In this document: positions 1 through 9,703 of the stretch, piece after piece
How the letters are laid out: each line of letters starts with the position of its first letter
Position numbering within the stretch: position 1 is the first letter of the stretch
From: a bacterium
GTDB taxonomy: Bacteria; Actinomycetota; Acidimicrobiia; Spongiisociales; ZC4RG35
Assembly: GCA_024638655.1 (NCBI GenBank)
Contig: JAHEJW010000006.1
Coordinates: 46,520 to 110,519, forward strand
Length of the DNA: 64,000 nucleotides
Reading direction: 5' to 3'
Made by a program: the position numbers and the translations under genes
Notes under the pieces: generated by a model
What the model was told of the DNA's origin: nothing
Seen by the model: only the letters and a program-made list of their open reading frames with translations
Database searches by the model: none

Positions 1-946
1 GGTCGAGCTCGAACTCCTCGACGACCTCAGCGGCTCCCGCCTGGCGGAAAAAGCTTGCGTTGCCCGATTGATGTCCGGTGGACCCGAAAAGACCAGGAAC
101 CAGGATCGAAGGACACTCCGCAGACGAGAGCTCGGCTACCGCACCGCCGGCCCTCGCCACCACGAGATCGGAGACCGCATAGAAGCTCTCCATCGCATCC
201 TCGAAGGCCTCCCTGTGCCAGACGACACCGGGGCCCCCCCGCCTCCGGGACATCCGGTCGTGATGGGCTCTTCCCGTGAGGTGCACGACTTGAATCGGGT
301 CGGCCCGCCAGTCTTCGAGCATGGCAGCCACGGCGTCGTTGATCAGACCTGCCCCGAGCGATCCACCGAAGATGCCGAGTATCGGGGCCCCGGCATCCAA
401 CCCGTACTTCGCCAGAGCACGTGGCCGCAGCGACTCGCGGTCGAACGACCAAAAAGCCTTCCTGACCGGGTTGCCCACCCACTCGCCATGTTCCAACCCC
501 CCGGTGCCGGGGAACGAGACGAAGGTGCGGTCGGCCCACCTCGTAGCGATGCGATTGGCCAGGCCGGCCGTGGCATTTTGCTCGGAAACGTATAGGGGAA
601 CCCCGATGCGCCTTGCTGCCAACGCCGCCGGGATCGTCACATACCCACCCATTCCAAGGACCGCGGTGATCTCGTTGTCTTCGATCGCCTCCTCGATGCG
701 CGCCTTCGCCCGCATGACGACGAACGGAAGCGTCATGTTGCTCAGGCTGATGGCCCTCTTCAGGCCTCGGATCTCGACCACCAGGAACGGAAAGCCTTCC
801 TCCGGATAGACCTGGGCTTCCAGACGATTCCCACCCACGTACATGACATCTCGCCTCGACACGCCGAGGTCGACCAGGGCCTCGCCAACCGAAAGGCCGG
901 GAAAGACGTGTCCCCCGGTGCCGGCCGCCGCAACCAAGTACCTCAT
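1..946 (-). CDS. murG: UDP-N-acetylglucosamine--N-acetylmuramyl-(pentapeptide) pyrophosphoryl-undecaprenol N-acetylglucosamine transferase, C-terminus cut by window edge
   Basis: Reverse-complement translation from ATG at 946: MRYLVAAAGTGGHVFPGLSVGEALVDLG...VLGMGGYVTIPA... (GTGGHxxP motif). Absent from the ORF track because it runs off the edge. ATGA overlap with ftsW. Confidence 0.95.
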   Translation of the reverse strand, partial: MRYLVAAAGTGGHVFPGLSVGEALVDLGVSRRDVMYVGGNRLEAQVYPEEGFPFLVVEIRGLKRAISLSNMTLPFVVMRAKARIEEAIEDNEITAVLGMGGYVTIPAALAARRIGVPLYVSEQNATAGLANRIATRWADRTFVSFPGTGGLEHGEWVGNPVRKAFWSFDRESLRPRALAKYGLDAGAPILGIFGGSLGAGLINDAVAAMLEDWRADPIQVVHLTGRAHHDRMSRRRGGPGVVWHREAFEDAMESFYAVSDLVVARAGGAVAELSSAECPSILVPGLFGSTGHQSGNASFFRQAGAAEVVEEFELD

Positions 947-2106
947 GGCTTCTTGTGGACACCACTCTGAGCAATATTGACCAGCACGCCGAGGGCAGCC
1001 ATGGAGACGATCAGCGCAGTAGAACCGAATGAGACGAAGGGCAGGGCGATACCCGTGATCGGAATCACCCCGAGGACTCCACCGATGTTGACCAGCGCTT
1101 GAAAGGAGAGCCATACCGTGATGCCCATCGCGATCATCCGGCCAAAGCGGTCCGGAGCTCGGGAGGCGACTACCCATCCGGTCACACCAAGGACGAGAAA
1201 GAGCGCTATGACCGTCAACCCCCCGAGGAGGCCGGTCTCTTCACCGATGATCGCAAAGATGAAGTCGGTGTGAGCATTGGGTAGATAGAACCATCGCGCC
1301 CTACTCGCCCCCAGCCCGACACCAAAGAGCCCGCCATTTCCCAACGCGTAATACCCCTGGATGACCTGATATCCGGTGCCCGAGGAATCGGCGTATGGAT
1401 CGAGGAAAGCCGTCATGCGTTCGGCGCGATAGGACTCGGAGAATGCGAGCAGCGAAGCGGCGATGACCGCGGTCAGACCGAGGATCATCACAAACCGCAT
1501 GGGGGTGTCGCTGGCCATGATCACCGCCATGGCTGCAGCACCTATGACCAGCAGCGTTCCGAGGTCCGGCTCCTTCATGACGAGGAACCCGACTACGCCG
1601 ACCGTGGCCAATACCGGCACTACGAAGTGTCCGAAACGATTCAGGAGCTTGGCCTTTCTCTCCAAGAGGAAGGCGAGCACGAATACGACTGAGACTTTGG
1701 CTATCTCCGATGGCTGGAAGGTGAACCCGGGGGCGGCCAACCACCGTCTTGCTCCGTTGGTTTCGATACCCGATATCAGCACTGCGATGAGGAGCCCAAC
1801 GCTGAGGGCAAAGAGCGGGATCGCGATCTTCTTGTAGAACCGGTATGGGACCCGGCTTGCCACGAGCAGTGCGACAGTCCCCACTCCCACTCCCACCAGC
1901 TGTCTCTTGAAGAAGTGGTAGGGATCCTCTGTCTGATCGAACGCCACGGCCGACGACGCCGACTGAGTGGCCCCGAGACCGATGACGACCAGCACAACGG
2001 TTATCACCAGCAGGGCGGTTGCCGCCCGGTTGTTGACCCTGAAGCGCTCGGCACTGTCCCGGGCCGCCGCCCGAACCTTGGCGATCGAAGTCACGTTGGC
2101 CGTCAT
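943..2106 (-). CDS. ftsW: Cell division/lipid II polymerase FtsW (SEDS family)
   Basis: Multi-TM SEDS protein (GARRWLAAPGFTFQPSEIAK, FAIIGEETGLLGG). Start MTANVTSIAKV overlaps the murD stop. Confidence 0.93.
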   Translation of the reverse strand: MTANVTSIAKVRAAARDSAERFRVNNRAATALLVITVVLVVIGLGATQSASSAVAFDQTEDPYHFFKRQLVGVGVGTVALLVASRVPYRFYKKIAIPLFALSVGLLIAVLISGIETNGARRWLAAPGFTFQPSEIAKVSVVFVLAFLLERKAKLLNRFGHFVVPVLATVGVVGFLVMKEPDLGTLLVIGAAAMAVIMASDTPMRFVMILGLTAVIAASLLAFSESYRAERMTAFLDPYADSSGTGYQVIQGYYALGNGGLFGVGLGASRARWFYLPNAHTDFIFAIIGEETGLLGGLTVIALFLVLGVTGWVVASRAPDRFGRMIAMGITVWLSFQALVNIGGVLGVIPITGIALPFVSFGSTALIVSMAALGVLVNIAQSGVHKKP

Positions 2107-3398
2107 CTCGTCCTGCCTCCCAGTCTCTCGCCGACCAGTTCCTCGAAGCGATCGCCCCTCGCCCGGTACGACTCGAATTGATCGAAGCTGGCGCATCCCG
2201 GCGCAAGCAGGACCGTGTCGCCTGGTGTCGCGGCCTGCGCCGCCATCTCGACTGCTATGTCGAGGGTTCCGGCCAGTCTTCCCCTGTCCCCGGCAGAACC
2301 AACAAGAGCCGGTCCGGACTCTCCGATGCCGATGACCATCCTCACGTTCGGTTCAGCCGCCAGCGGTGACAGATCGAGGCCTTTGGCTCTACCTCCAGCG
2401 ATCAGGATGACCGAATCGTGGGCGCCGATCGAAGCCGCCGCGGCATGCGGGTTGGTGGCTTTGGAGTCGTTGATCCATTTGACTCCCCCGACCTCGGCAA
2501 CGAGAGCTCTTCGATGAGCCCCCGACCGATACCCGATCGCAGCCGAAGTCACGCCTTCGGTTGATGCGCCCATTTCGAGCGCCATCGCTGCGGCCATCGC
2601 CAGGTTGACCAGATGCGTCGGGTCGTCTGAGGTCAGATCCTTGACTTCTATCGAGACTGGTCCGACAACGAGTCGCCCACCTTGGACTCCCGACCCTCCC
2701 TCGGGGAGACTGTTCCCGGAGACCGGGACCAACCTCGATGCGGCTCGCGTGGCCAGGTCGGTGGCTCCCGGATCGTCGCAGTCATAGACGAGCACATCGT
2801 CCTCGCCTTGGTTGGCGTATATGAGCGCCTTGGCCTCCTTGTATTGGTGATGAGAGCCGTGCCAGTCGATGTGATCCTCGGCCACGTTGGTGATGGCAGC
2901 GATACGGGGATGAAACTCTTCGGTGAACCTGAGCTGGAAACTGGAGACTTCGACCACCACGGCGTCGTAGCTCTTGTCGGTGAAGTCAGACAGCGGCGCT
3001 CCGATGTTGCCGGCTGCGGGCGCATCGAGACCAGATGCTTGGAGCATGGCGGCGGTCGCCTCGGTGACACTGGTCTTGCCGTTGGTCCCGGTCACGCCAA
3101 TCACCGGGCTCGTTATGTGGCTCCAGGCAAACTCGATCTCACTCATCACGCGGAGCCCGGCTTCGAGGGACTCGACTATCGGAAGTGATCTCTCCGAGAA
3201 TCCGGGGCTGGCTACCACCAGATCTACCCCGGCGAGAAGACCGGAGTCCCACTTGCCCGTCGCGATGCCGAACCCTTCCTCGATGGCACGAGTCCGGGGG
3301 TTCTCGTCATAGAGCGAGACTCGCATCCCGGATCGACGAGCCAACCTGCCCGCCGCAAGACCCGAGACCCCAGCGCCCAAAACCAACACCCGGCTCAA
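2103..3398 (-). CDS. murD: UDP-N-acetylmuramoylalanine--D-glutamate ligase
   Basis: VLGAGVSGLAAGRLARR..., GVTGTNGKTSVTE, NVAEDHIDWHGS. The 673-aa ORF is over-extended; the likely TTG start is at 3398, overlapping the mraY stop. Confidence 0.93.
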   Translation of the reverse strand: MSRVLVLGAGVSGLAAGRLARRSGMRVSLYDENPRTRAIEEGFGIATGKWDSGLLAGVDLVVASPGFSERSLPIVESLEAGLRVMSEIEFAWSHITSPVIGVTGTNGKTSVTEATAAMLQASGLDAPAAGNIGAPLSDFTDKSYDAVVVEVSSFQLRFTEEFHPRIAAITNVAEDHIDWHGSHHQYKEAKALIYANQGEDDVLVYDCDDPGATDLATRAASRLVPVSGNSLPEGGSGVQGGRLVVGPVSIEVKDLTSDDPTHLVNLAMAAAMALEMGASTEGVTSAAIGYRSGAHRRALVAEVGGVKWINDSKATNPHAAAASIGAHDSVILIAGGRAKGLDLSPLAAEPNVRMVIGIGESGPALVGSAGDRGRLAGTLDIAVEMAAQAATPGDTVLLAPGCASFDQFESYRARGDRFEELVGERLGGRTR

Positions 3399-4444
3399 AG
3401 GATGTCCTCCAGCACAAGGAAGTCCCCGTAGAAGAAACCGAGACCCAGTGCGACCCCGATGCCGGTGAGGATCCAGAACCGGATGACCACAGTCGTCTCG
3501 GGCCAGCCCCCAAGATCGAAGTGGAAGTGCAGCGGCGCCATCCTGAATATGCGCTTCCCCGTGGTGCGAAAGCTGGCCACCTGGAGGATCACGGAAAGCG
3601 TCTCGGCAACGTAGATCCCACCGAGGACGGCCAACAGGAAGTGAGTGTTGGTGAGAAGAGCCAGCGCGGCGAGCAACCCACCGACTGCCTGGCTGCCCAC
3701 ATCGCCCATGAAGATCTTGGCCGGCGGGGCGTTCCACCAGAGGAAACCGAGCAGCGCACCGAACATCGCGGCTGACACGATGGCGAGCTCGAGAGGGTCG
3801 ACGGCCTGATAGACCTCGCTGTTTCGGAACTGCCAGAAAGCAATGACGGTGTAGGACGCGACAACCAAGGCAGCCGAACCCGCGGCAAGGCCGTCCATGC
3901 CATCGGAGAGATTCACACCATTGGCGGCACCGGTCAGCATCACCAGAACCCAGATGACGAAAAAAGCCCCGAGATCGATTCCCAATGGCCTTACGAAGGA
4001 CAGCTCCGTCACCACACCCGCCTGGCTGGCACCCCAGGCAAACAGGGCCGCGATCGCCAGCTGGCTTCCGAACTTGGCTGCTTTGGAGAGGCCGAGGCTT
4101 CTCTTTCGCGAGTACTTGATCCAATCGTCGAAGAATCCGACCAATGCCATTCCGGCGAGTGCGAGGATGGCCAGGTAGCCGCCCGCATTGAATTGGCGAA
4201 GCTGGAAAGCCAGCCCGGTGCTCGGCGTCCAGAGCTGAACGTGTGAGACGAGCCAGCCAAAGATCGCAGCGGTGACGAACACAACACCGCCCATGGTCGG
4301 AGTCCCCTGTTTGTGGGCGTGGCCCTTTATGTCCTCCTGGATGAACTGCCCTATCTCCCGTCTGCGGAAGTACCTGATCGCATACGGAGTGCCAAAGATC
4401 GATGCCGTCAAGGAGACGGCCGCCGCGATCAGGAGAGGTATCAC
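3395..4444 (-). CDS. mraY: Phospho-N-acetylmuramoyl-pentapeptide-transferase
   Basis: RREIGQFIQEDIKGHAHKQGTPTMGGVVF, NGVNLSDGMDGLAAG, APPAKIFMGDVGSQAVGG, PLHFHFDLGGWPETTVVIRFWI. GTG start at 4444 inferred. Confidence 0.95.
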   Translation of the reverse strand: MIPLLIAAAVSLTASIFGTPYAIRYFRRREIGQFIQEDIKGHAHKQGTPTMGGVVFVTAAIFGWLVSHVQLWTPSTGLAFQLRQFNAGGYLAILALAGMALVGFFDDWIKYSRKRSLGLSKAAKFGSQLAIAALFAWGASQAGVVTELSFVRPLGIDLGAFFVIWVLVMLTGAANGVNLSDGMDGLAAGSAALVVASYTVIAFWQFRNSEVYQAVDPLELAIVSAAMFGALLGFLWWNAPPAKIFMGDVGSQAVGGLLAALALLTNTHFLLAVLGGIYVAETLSVILQVASFRTTGKRIFRMAPLHFHFDLGGWPETTVVIRFWILTGIGVALGLGFFYGDFLVLEDIL

Positions 4445-4469
4445 AATCGGACCTCGAATCTCGTTCGCA

Positions 4470-5960
4470 TCAGTCAATGCTCCCTGATCCGAGATCTGTT
4501 TCAGCGGACATCCGGCGAAGCTGGAGAGCACTCCGGGCGACAAGACGATCGTCGAATGGCAGCCTCTTGTCGCCTATCTCCTGAAACGGCTCATGCCCTC
4601 GCCCGAGTATCAGGACGACATCGCCGGGTGCTGCCTCATCGATTGCTCGATGAATGGCTGTCCTGCGATCCAGCTCGTATATGACCTGTGTTCGGTCCTC
4701 CACGCCCCCAAGAACAGATCGGCCGATCTCGTCCGGATGCTCCGAGCGAGGGTTGTCACTGGTGACTATGGCCAGATCCGCAGCAGACACCGCCTCTCCC
4801 ATGATGGGGCGTTTGCCGCGGTCTCTGTCACCACCGGCGCCGACGAGTGCAATTACCCGTTCTTCGGTCATTTCGCGCGCTGCCGAGATCACCTGGCTGA
4901 TGCCGTCGGGAGTGTGGGCGTAATCGACGATCACCAGGATCGGGTCGCTTCCACTCACCACCTCGAACCTTCCGGGCACGCCATCGAGTGCCTCGAGGCC
5001 GGCAACGACTTGTTCGAAGCCCATACCGCATGCCAGGGCCGAAGCGGCAGCGAGTGCTGCGTTGTCGACGTTGAAGACACCCACAAGGGGCGCCTCCACC
5101 TGCGAGTCGCCCCAGGGTGTGCGAAGCTCGAAACTCGTGCTGCTCCCCAGGGGCTGCACACTCGACGCCTCGACGTCGCCCCCATGCCCGACGGTGACGA
5201 GTTCTCCCCGGTGTCGTTCGGCGATCGCTCTGCCCGACGGATCGTCGATGTTGACTACCGCCATCTCGACGTCGTAGTCCTCGAACAAGCTCCTCTTGGC
5301 GCGGTAGTAGGTCTCCATGTCGCCGTGGAAGTCGAGATGGTCCTGGGACAGGTTGGTGAAGACTGCAACTGCGAAACGGGTAGCCCTCACTCGACCGAGG
5401 GTCAGGCCATGAGAGGACACCTCAACGGCGACGAGCTCCGCACCTTTGTCCCGCATCTCTGCGAGGAGCCTTTGGAAATCGGATGCCTCGGGTGTGGTGC
5501 GTACCGCTTCGATCGTCTCGCCATCGAGCTTGGTGTGAATGGTGCCAACCACCCCCGTCTTGACGCCTGCCTTGGCTCCGATCGAGGACAGATAGTGTGC
5601 CACGGTCGTCTTTCCGTTTGTACCGGTGATGCCAATGACCTTCATCGCAGTCGACGGCTCACCGTGGACGACGGAGGCCAGCGTGCCAAGAGCCATTCGT
5701 GTGTCCTCGACGATGATCTGGGGGACTCTCTCCTCGACGAAATGGGTGACACAGACCGCGGGCGATCCCTGGTTCGCCGCCAGACCGACGAAGTCGTGCC
5801 CGTCGAAACGCTCACCGGCGATCGCGACAAACAGACAGCCCGGCCCTGCCGCCCTCGAGTCGTGAGTGACGTCGGAGATCAGTATCGAAGGATCTGCCTC
5901 GCCCCGGATCTTCCCCGCCACGGCATCAACCAGGACAGCCAAGGGCTTACCCGCGGCCAT
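4470..5960 (-). CDS. murE: UDP-N-acetylmuramoyl-L-alanyl-D-glutamate--2,6-diaminopimelate ligase
   Basis: GITGTNGKTTVAHYL, TNLSQDHLDFHG, DNPRSEHPDEI (DNPR motif typical of meso-DAP-adding MurE). ORF-track start (6131) is over-extended. Confidence 0.94.
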   Translation of the reverse strand: MAAGKPLAVLVDAVAGKIRGEADPSILISDVTHDSRAAGPGCLFVAIAGERFDGHDFVGLAANQGSPAVCVTHFVEERVPQIIVEDTRMALGTLASVVHGEPSTAMKVIGITGTNGKTTVAHYLSSIGAKAGVKTGVVGTIHTKLDGETIEAVRTTPEASDFQRLLAEMRDKGAELVAVEVSSHGLTLGRVRATRFAVAVFTNLSQDHLDFHGDMETYYRAKRSLFEDYDVEMAVVNIDDPSGRAIAERHRGELVTVGHGGDVEASSVQPLGSSTSFELRTPWGDSQVEAPLVGVFNVDNAALAAASALACGMGFEQVVAGLEALDGVPGRFEVVSGSDPILVIVDYAHTPDGISQVISAAREMTEERVIALVGAGGDRDRGKRPIMGEAVSAADLAIVTSDNPRSEHPDEIGRSVLGGVEDRTQVIYELDRRTAIHRAIDEAAPGDVVLILGRGHEPFQEIGDKRLPFDDRLVARSALQLRRMSAETDLGSGSID

Positions 5961-7719
5961 CGGGCGTCGCCCCCAGACGATGCAGAGCCTGTTCCATGAC
6001 TTCGGAGAACACCGGTGCGGCCGCGAGGCCCCCGGTCCGGAATCTTCGGTCCGGGCTATCGATGACGACGGCGACCACCACCTGTGGATCGTCGATCGGG
6101 GCCATCCCGACAAAGGACGCTCTGGTCTCATCCGTGTAGCGCCCGTCCTCCCCCAGCTTGTTGGCTGTTCCCGTCTTGCCTCCCACCCTGTACCCGGGCA
6201 CCGATGCGCCCTGACCCGTGCCGCTCTCGACCACCGAAGCGAGCAGCTCTCGCATCAGCTGAGCAGTGGTCTCCGACACGACTTTGCGAGTCTCGAATCC
6301 CGCTACTTCGGTGTCACCGTCGACATCCGTGGTGCTCGCGACGATATGGGGTGTCGTCCAAACACCGTCGTTCCCGATCGCCGCATACGCGGCGGCCATC
6401 TGGAGGGGGCTCACGGCGACCGAGTAGCCGATGGCGGCCGACGCCCAGCATGTCTCACACCCTGCGTCGAATCGGAGGATGCCCTCGGCTTCTGCGCTGT
6501 AGTCGACTCCGGTTCTCGAGCCCAGCCCGAATGCCTCGATGTATTCCACGAGCCTGTCCTGCCCAATTCTCTCCGCCACTTTGATCGTCCCGATGTTCGA
6601 GGACTGCGTGAAGATCTGAGCGACCGTCATGTCCTGGGTCTCGTGCTCGTTGAAGTCTCTGTAGCAGCCATGCACTTCATCGTCGGAGGAACGGCAGGCG
6701 TCTTCGAGCAGTTCCAATTCGTCAGCTACCTGTGGAATCGTGGTGCCGATGCCAACCTCACCCTCTTCGAGGGCCGCAGCCACCGTGATCAACTTCTGAG
6801 TGGACCCAGGCTCGAGGATCCCTCGCACCACGAAGTTGGAGAAAGCTCGGCAGGCAGGAGGATCTTCGGCAGCATCGCAATCGACGTCGACGGTCTGCCG
6901 GAGATCCGGGTCGAACCCAGGTGCGCCGGTCATTGCCAGGATCTCACCGGTTTCGACGTGCAGGGCGACGACCCAACACGACGCGCTCCCCGTCCTCTCC
7001 ACCGCGTCGACACAAGACTGCTGCGCCTGATACTGGAGGGGGAGATCGATCGTGGTGTTCAGATCGACGCCGGGGACCGCCGGCACGATTCGGGTGTATC
7101 CCTGGGGTATCACCTCACCGCTCAGCGATCGCTCGAATTCCGCCTTGCCTGGGATCCCGGTCAGGTCCTGGTCGTAGATCAGCTCGAGACCTTCCTGGCC
7201 AACACCGTCGATGTCCACGAAGCCAGCGACGTGGCTGGCCACTATGCCGGCGGGATAGATCCGCTTCGGCTCGGGGAGGCTGTAGACGCCCCTCACTCCG
7301 AGAGAGAGGATCTCCTCTGCCAGAACACCGTCTACTTGTCTCTTCAGGTAGACGAACTTCTGGTCGCTGTTGAGCCTATCGAGCAAGGTATCGGCGTCGA
7401 CATCGAGCAGCCCGCCGATTTGCTGCGCGACCCAAACGGGCTCTTCGACCTGGCCAGGCACCGCATAGAGACTCTGCGACTCGACGGTCAGCGCGAGCAA
7501 CTCTCCGTTTCGGTCGAAGATCTTGCCGCGCTGAGGGGCCAGGTCCCTGGACACAAAGCGCTGGCTGAGCCCTTGTTCGGCCAGCTCCGCCGCCTGAACC
7601 ACTTGGATCTGAACGAGCCGATATGCCATTCCGAGCCAGGCTGCGACGACCAGGAGACCAATGAGTGCAATACGGAGCTTCGACCGATTGACCTTGCGGG
7701 CGGCCTTCGTGGCAGCCAC
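5947..7719 (-). CDS. ftsI: Peptidoglycan transpeptidase FtsI/PBP3
   Basis: N-terminal TM, RGKIFDRNGELLA, EPGSTQK (SxxK), QSSN (SxN), VGGKTGTANK (KTG). Confidence 0.94.
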   Translation of the reverse strand: MAATKAARKVNRSKLRIALIGLLVVAAWLGMAYRLVQIQVVQAAELAEQGLSQRFVSRDLAPQRGKIFDRNGELLALTVESQSLYAVPGQVEEPVWVAQQIGGLLDVDADTLLDRLNSDQKFVYLKRQVDGVLAEEILSLGVRGVYSLPEPKRIYPAGIVASHVAGFVDIDGVGQEGLELIYDQDLTGIPGKAEFERSLSGEVIPQGYTRIVPAVPGVDLNTTIDLPLQYQAQQSCVDAVERTGSASCWVVALHVETGEILAMTGAPGFDPDLRQTVDVDCDAAEDPPACRAFSNFVVRGILEPGSTQKLITVAAALEEGEVGIGTTIPQVADELELLEDACRSSDDEVHGCYRDFNEHETQDMTVAQIFTQSSNIGTIKVAERIGQDRLVEYIEAFGLGSRTGVDYSAEAEGILRFDAGCETCWASAAIGYSVAVSPLQMAAAYAAIGNDGVWTTPHIVASTTDVDGDTEVAGFETRKVVSETTAQLMRELLASVVESGTGQGASVPGYRVGGKTGTANKLGEDGRYTDETRASFVGMAPIDDPQVVVAVVIDSPDRRFRTGGLAAAPVFSEVMEQALHRLGATPDGRG

Positions 7720-7806
7720 GACGCTAAAACTCGCGCCAGAGCCCCGGCCCGACGGGGCTCGTCAAGGCCCCGATCATGACCCCGGTCCCAGCGCGTTCAC
7801 GGGTTC

Positions 7807-8193
7807 TCATTGATTCTGCCCTTCGGTCCCAGCGTCGGCGACCACGGGGGACGTCGGCTCCAGATCGACCAGTAGCTGGTTGGTCGTCTCGGGGGCGACC
7901 AGGCCCATCTCCTCGGCGAGCGGTGCGATTCGCGCCGGGTTCTCCAGTCTGGCTATTTCGAGCTCGAGAGCCCGGTTGATCGCGATCTGCTCGTTGATCG
8001 CCTTGTCGAGCTCGGCGAGCTCGAAAGCGCTGCGATCGAGGCTGGTGCGGGCAAAACCCAATCCGAGAAAAGCAACTACACCGATCATGGCCATGATCAT
8101 CCACGGTGCGATCGTCGGTTTTCGTAGCCGCTTGCCTGGCAGGACGCGCAACCGGTTCCGATCTGGGACCTGACGTAGGGGGCGGACACTCAT
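7807..8193 (-). CDS. FtsL-like septum formation protein
   Basis: Short basic N-terminus, one TM, coiled-coil (ELDKAINEQIAINRALELEIARLENPARI), located between rsmH and ftsI. Confidence 0.75.
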   Translation of the reverse strand: MSVRPLRQVPDRNRLRVLPGKRLRKPTIAPWMIMAMIGVVAFLGLGFARTSLDRSAFELAELDKAINEQIAINRALELEIARLENPARIAPLAEEMGLVAPETTNQLLVDLEPTSPVVADAGTEGQNQ

Positions 8194-9125
8194 GCAGCCA
8201 CCTTCTCTGCAGCTCGGAGAACTGCTGATCGCGACCTGCGATTGACCTCGATCTCCTGTTGTGAGGGCCTTATGGGTTTGCGGGTCAAAAGCCGCAGCTC
8301 AGCAGATCTTCCGCAACCGCAAACCGGCATTTGTGGAGGGCACGTGCACCCGGTGGCTCCGTCGGCGAAGCGTCGTTTGACGATGCGATCCTCCAGCGAG
8401 TGGTATGAGATGGCGACGATCCGTCCCCTTTCTCGCACTAGCCGAATTGCCTGATCGAGGCCGTCCCGGATCGAATCGAGCTCGGAATTGACCGCTATTC
8501 GAATCGCCTGGAACGTGCGTCGGGCGGGATGACCCGCCCGACGCCGGGCCGCGGGCATCGCTTGAGCGATGACGGTGGACAGGCGGCTTGTGGACTCGAT
8601 GGGACGGGCACGGACAATGGCACCGGCGACGCGTCTCGCCGAAGGCTCCTCGCCGAACTCGCGAATGATGCGGGCGAGATCGGGCTCCGGCCACTCGTTC
8701 ACGATCACGTCGGCTGTCAGCGTCGAGTCGGGGCCCATGCGCATATCGAGAGGCCCGTCGTCGTGATAGGAGAATCCTCGCTCGGGACGATCGAGCTGGT
8801 GTGACGAGACCCCGAAATCGAAGATGACCGCAGCGGGTGCCTCATCGACGTTCGCCGCGACCAGATTCTCGAGCTCGGCGAAGTTCCCGAGAACAGCGGT
8901 CAGGCCGAGGGCCGTGGCATTCTCGAGGGCTGCCGGGTCGCGGTCTATACCAACAATTCGCACATCTGCTCCGTACTCTTCCAACAGCCTTCGGCTGTGG
9001 CCCCCGCCACCAAACGTCGCATCGATGACGACGCCCGGCATGACGGGGGCCAACAGCCTGGTGACCTCCTCTGCCAGGACCGGACGGTGATATCCGTCCT
9101 CGCTCCTGTACGGGTCCTGGTCCAT
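8190..9125 (-). CDS. rsmH: 16S rRNA (cytosine-1402-N4) methyltransferase RsmH/MraW
   Basis: YHRPVLAEEVTRLL, DATFGGGGHSRRLLE, FDFGVSSHQLDRPERGFSY, SYHSLEDRIVKRRF. ATG at 9125 preferred; ORF track uses 9152. Confidence 0.95.
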   Translation of the reverse strand: MDQDPYRSEDGYHRPVLAEEVTRLLAPVMPGVVIDATFGGGGHSRRLLEEYGADVRIVGIDRDPAALENATALGLTAVLGNFAELENLVAANVDEAPAAVIFDFGVSSHQLDRPERGFSYHDDGPLDMRMGPDSTLTADVIVNEWPEPDLARIIREFGEEPSARRVAGAIVRARPIESTSRLSTVIAQAMPAARRRAGHPARRTFQAIRIAVNSELDSIRDGLDQAIRLVRERGRIVAISYHSLEDRIVKRRFADGATGCTCPPQMPVCGCGRSAELRLLTRKPIRPSQQEIEVNRRSRSAVLRAAEKVAA

Positions 9126-9206
9126 TGCCAGCCCCCCGGGCGCTGGTACCAACTAGAAGCGGGCGGAGTCAGGGGCCTTCCAATTGGTTCCGGGGGGCTG
9201 GCAATG
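9123..9206 (-). promoter_or_regulatory. Perfect 17-bp inverted repeat (CATTGCCAGCCCCCCGG ... CCGGGGGGCTGGCAATG, 50-nt spacer) spanning the rsmH RBS and ATG; candidate translational-control hairpin
   Basis: 9123-9139 and 9190-9206 are exact reverse complements. In the minus-strand mRNA the 3' arm contains GGGGGG and the rsmH AUG. Confidence 0.75.
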
Positions 9207-9234
9207 AGCCAAGCCATCTCGTCAGGTGTATCTC

Positions 9235-9648
9235 TCAGTGCTCCTCCTCCAGGTAGAGCTGATCGCCCGAGGCGCGCTCACCCAGATAACGTTCCTTGTC
9301 CCACAGTTCGACGTGGTCGAACACCCCCACCACCGCAATCTCGGTCGACGGCTCGAGCCCGGCGTAATCACGCAGCTCAGGTTTGACCAGCACCCGCCCC
9401 GATTTGTCCGGGGTTTGCATGTCGGCTCCACCGAACACGGTTCGGGAAACCCGACGCCCTACCTTGTCCTGCGGTTGCTCGATCACCTCGGCGGCCTTCT
9501 TCTCGAAGTCCTCGACCGAGAAGATCACCAGCTGACCGTCCTGTCCTTTGGTGATGACACAGCCGTCCTCCAGGGTCTCGCGGAACGAGGACGGCATCAC
9601 CACGCGACCTTTGCCGTCGAGAGTGTGGAAGTAATCACCAAGGAACAC
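9235..9648 (-). CDS. mraZ: Transcriptional regulator MraZ
   Basis: MFLGDYFHTLDGKGRVVMPSSFRE...DKSGRVLVKPELRDYAGL (two AbrB-like repeats). GTG at 9648 gives the canonical MFLG.. start; ATG at 9681 is an alternative. Confidence 0.93.
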   Translation of the reverse strand: MFLGDYFHTLDGKGRVVMPSSFRETLEDGCVITKGQDGQLVIFSVEDFEKKAAEVIEQPQDKVGRRVSRTVFGGADMQTPDKSGRVLVKPELRDYAGLEPSTEIAVVGVFDHVELWDKERYLGERASGDQLYLEEEH

Positions 9649-9703
9649 TTCTGCTCGTTTCCGTCCGTCCTCACCGTCCATCTCCCCTATTGGAGAGCGT
9701 GTG

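Noticed and set aside
27-974. 315-aa minus-strand ORF at the left edge
   Set aside because: Shadow frame. The real gene in this interval is murG in another minus frame (ATG 946, GTGGHVFPGL).
4593-5999. 468-aa plus-strand ORF
   Set aside because: Antisense shadow of murE.
5866-7779. 637-aa plus-strand ORF
   Set aside because: Antisense shadow of ftsI, which has all PBP motifs in the minus frame.
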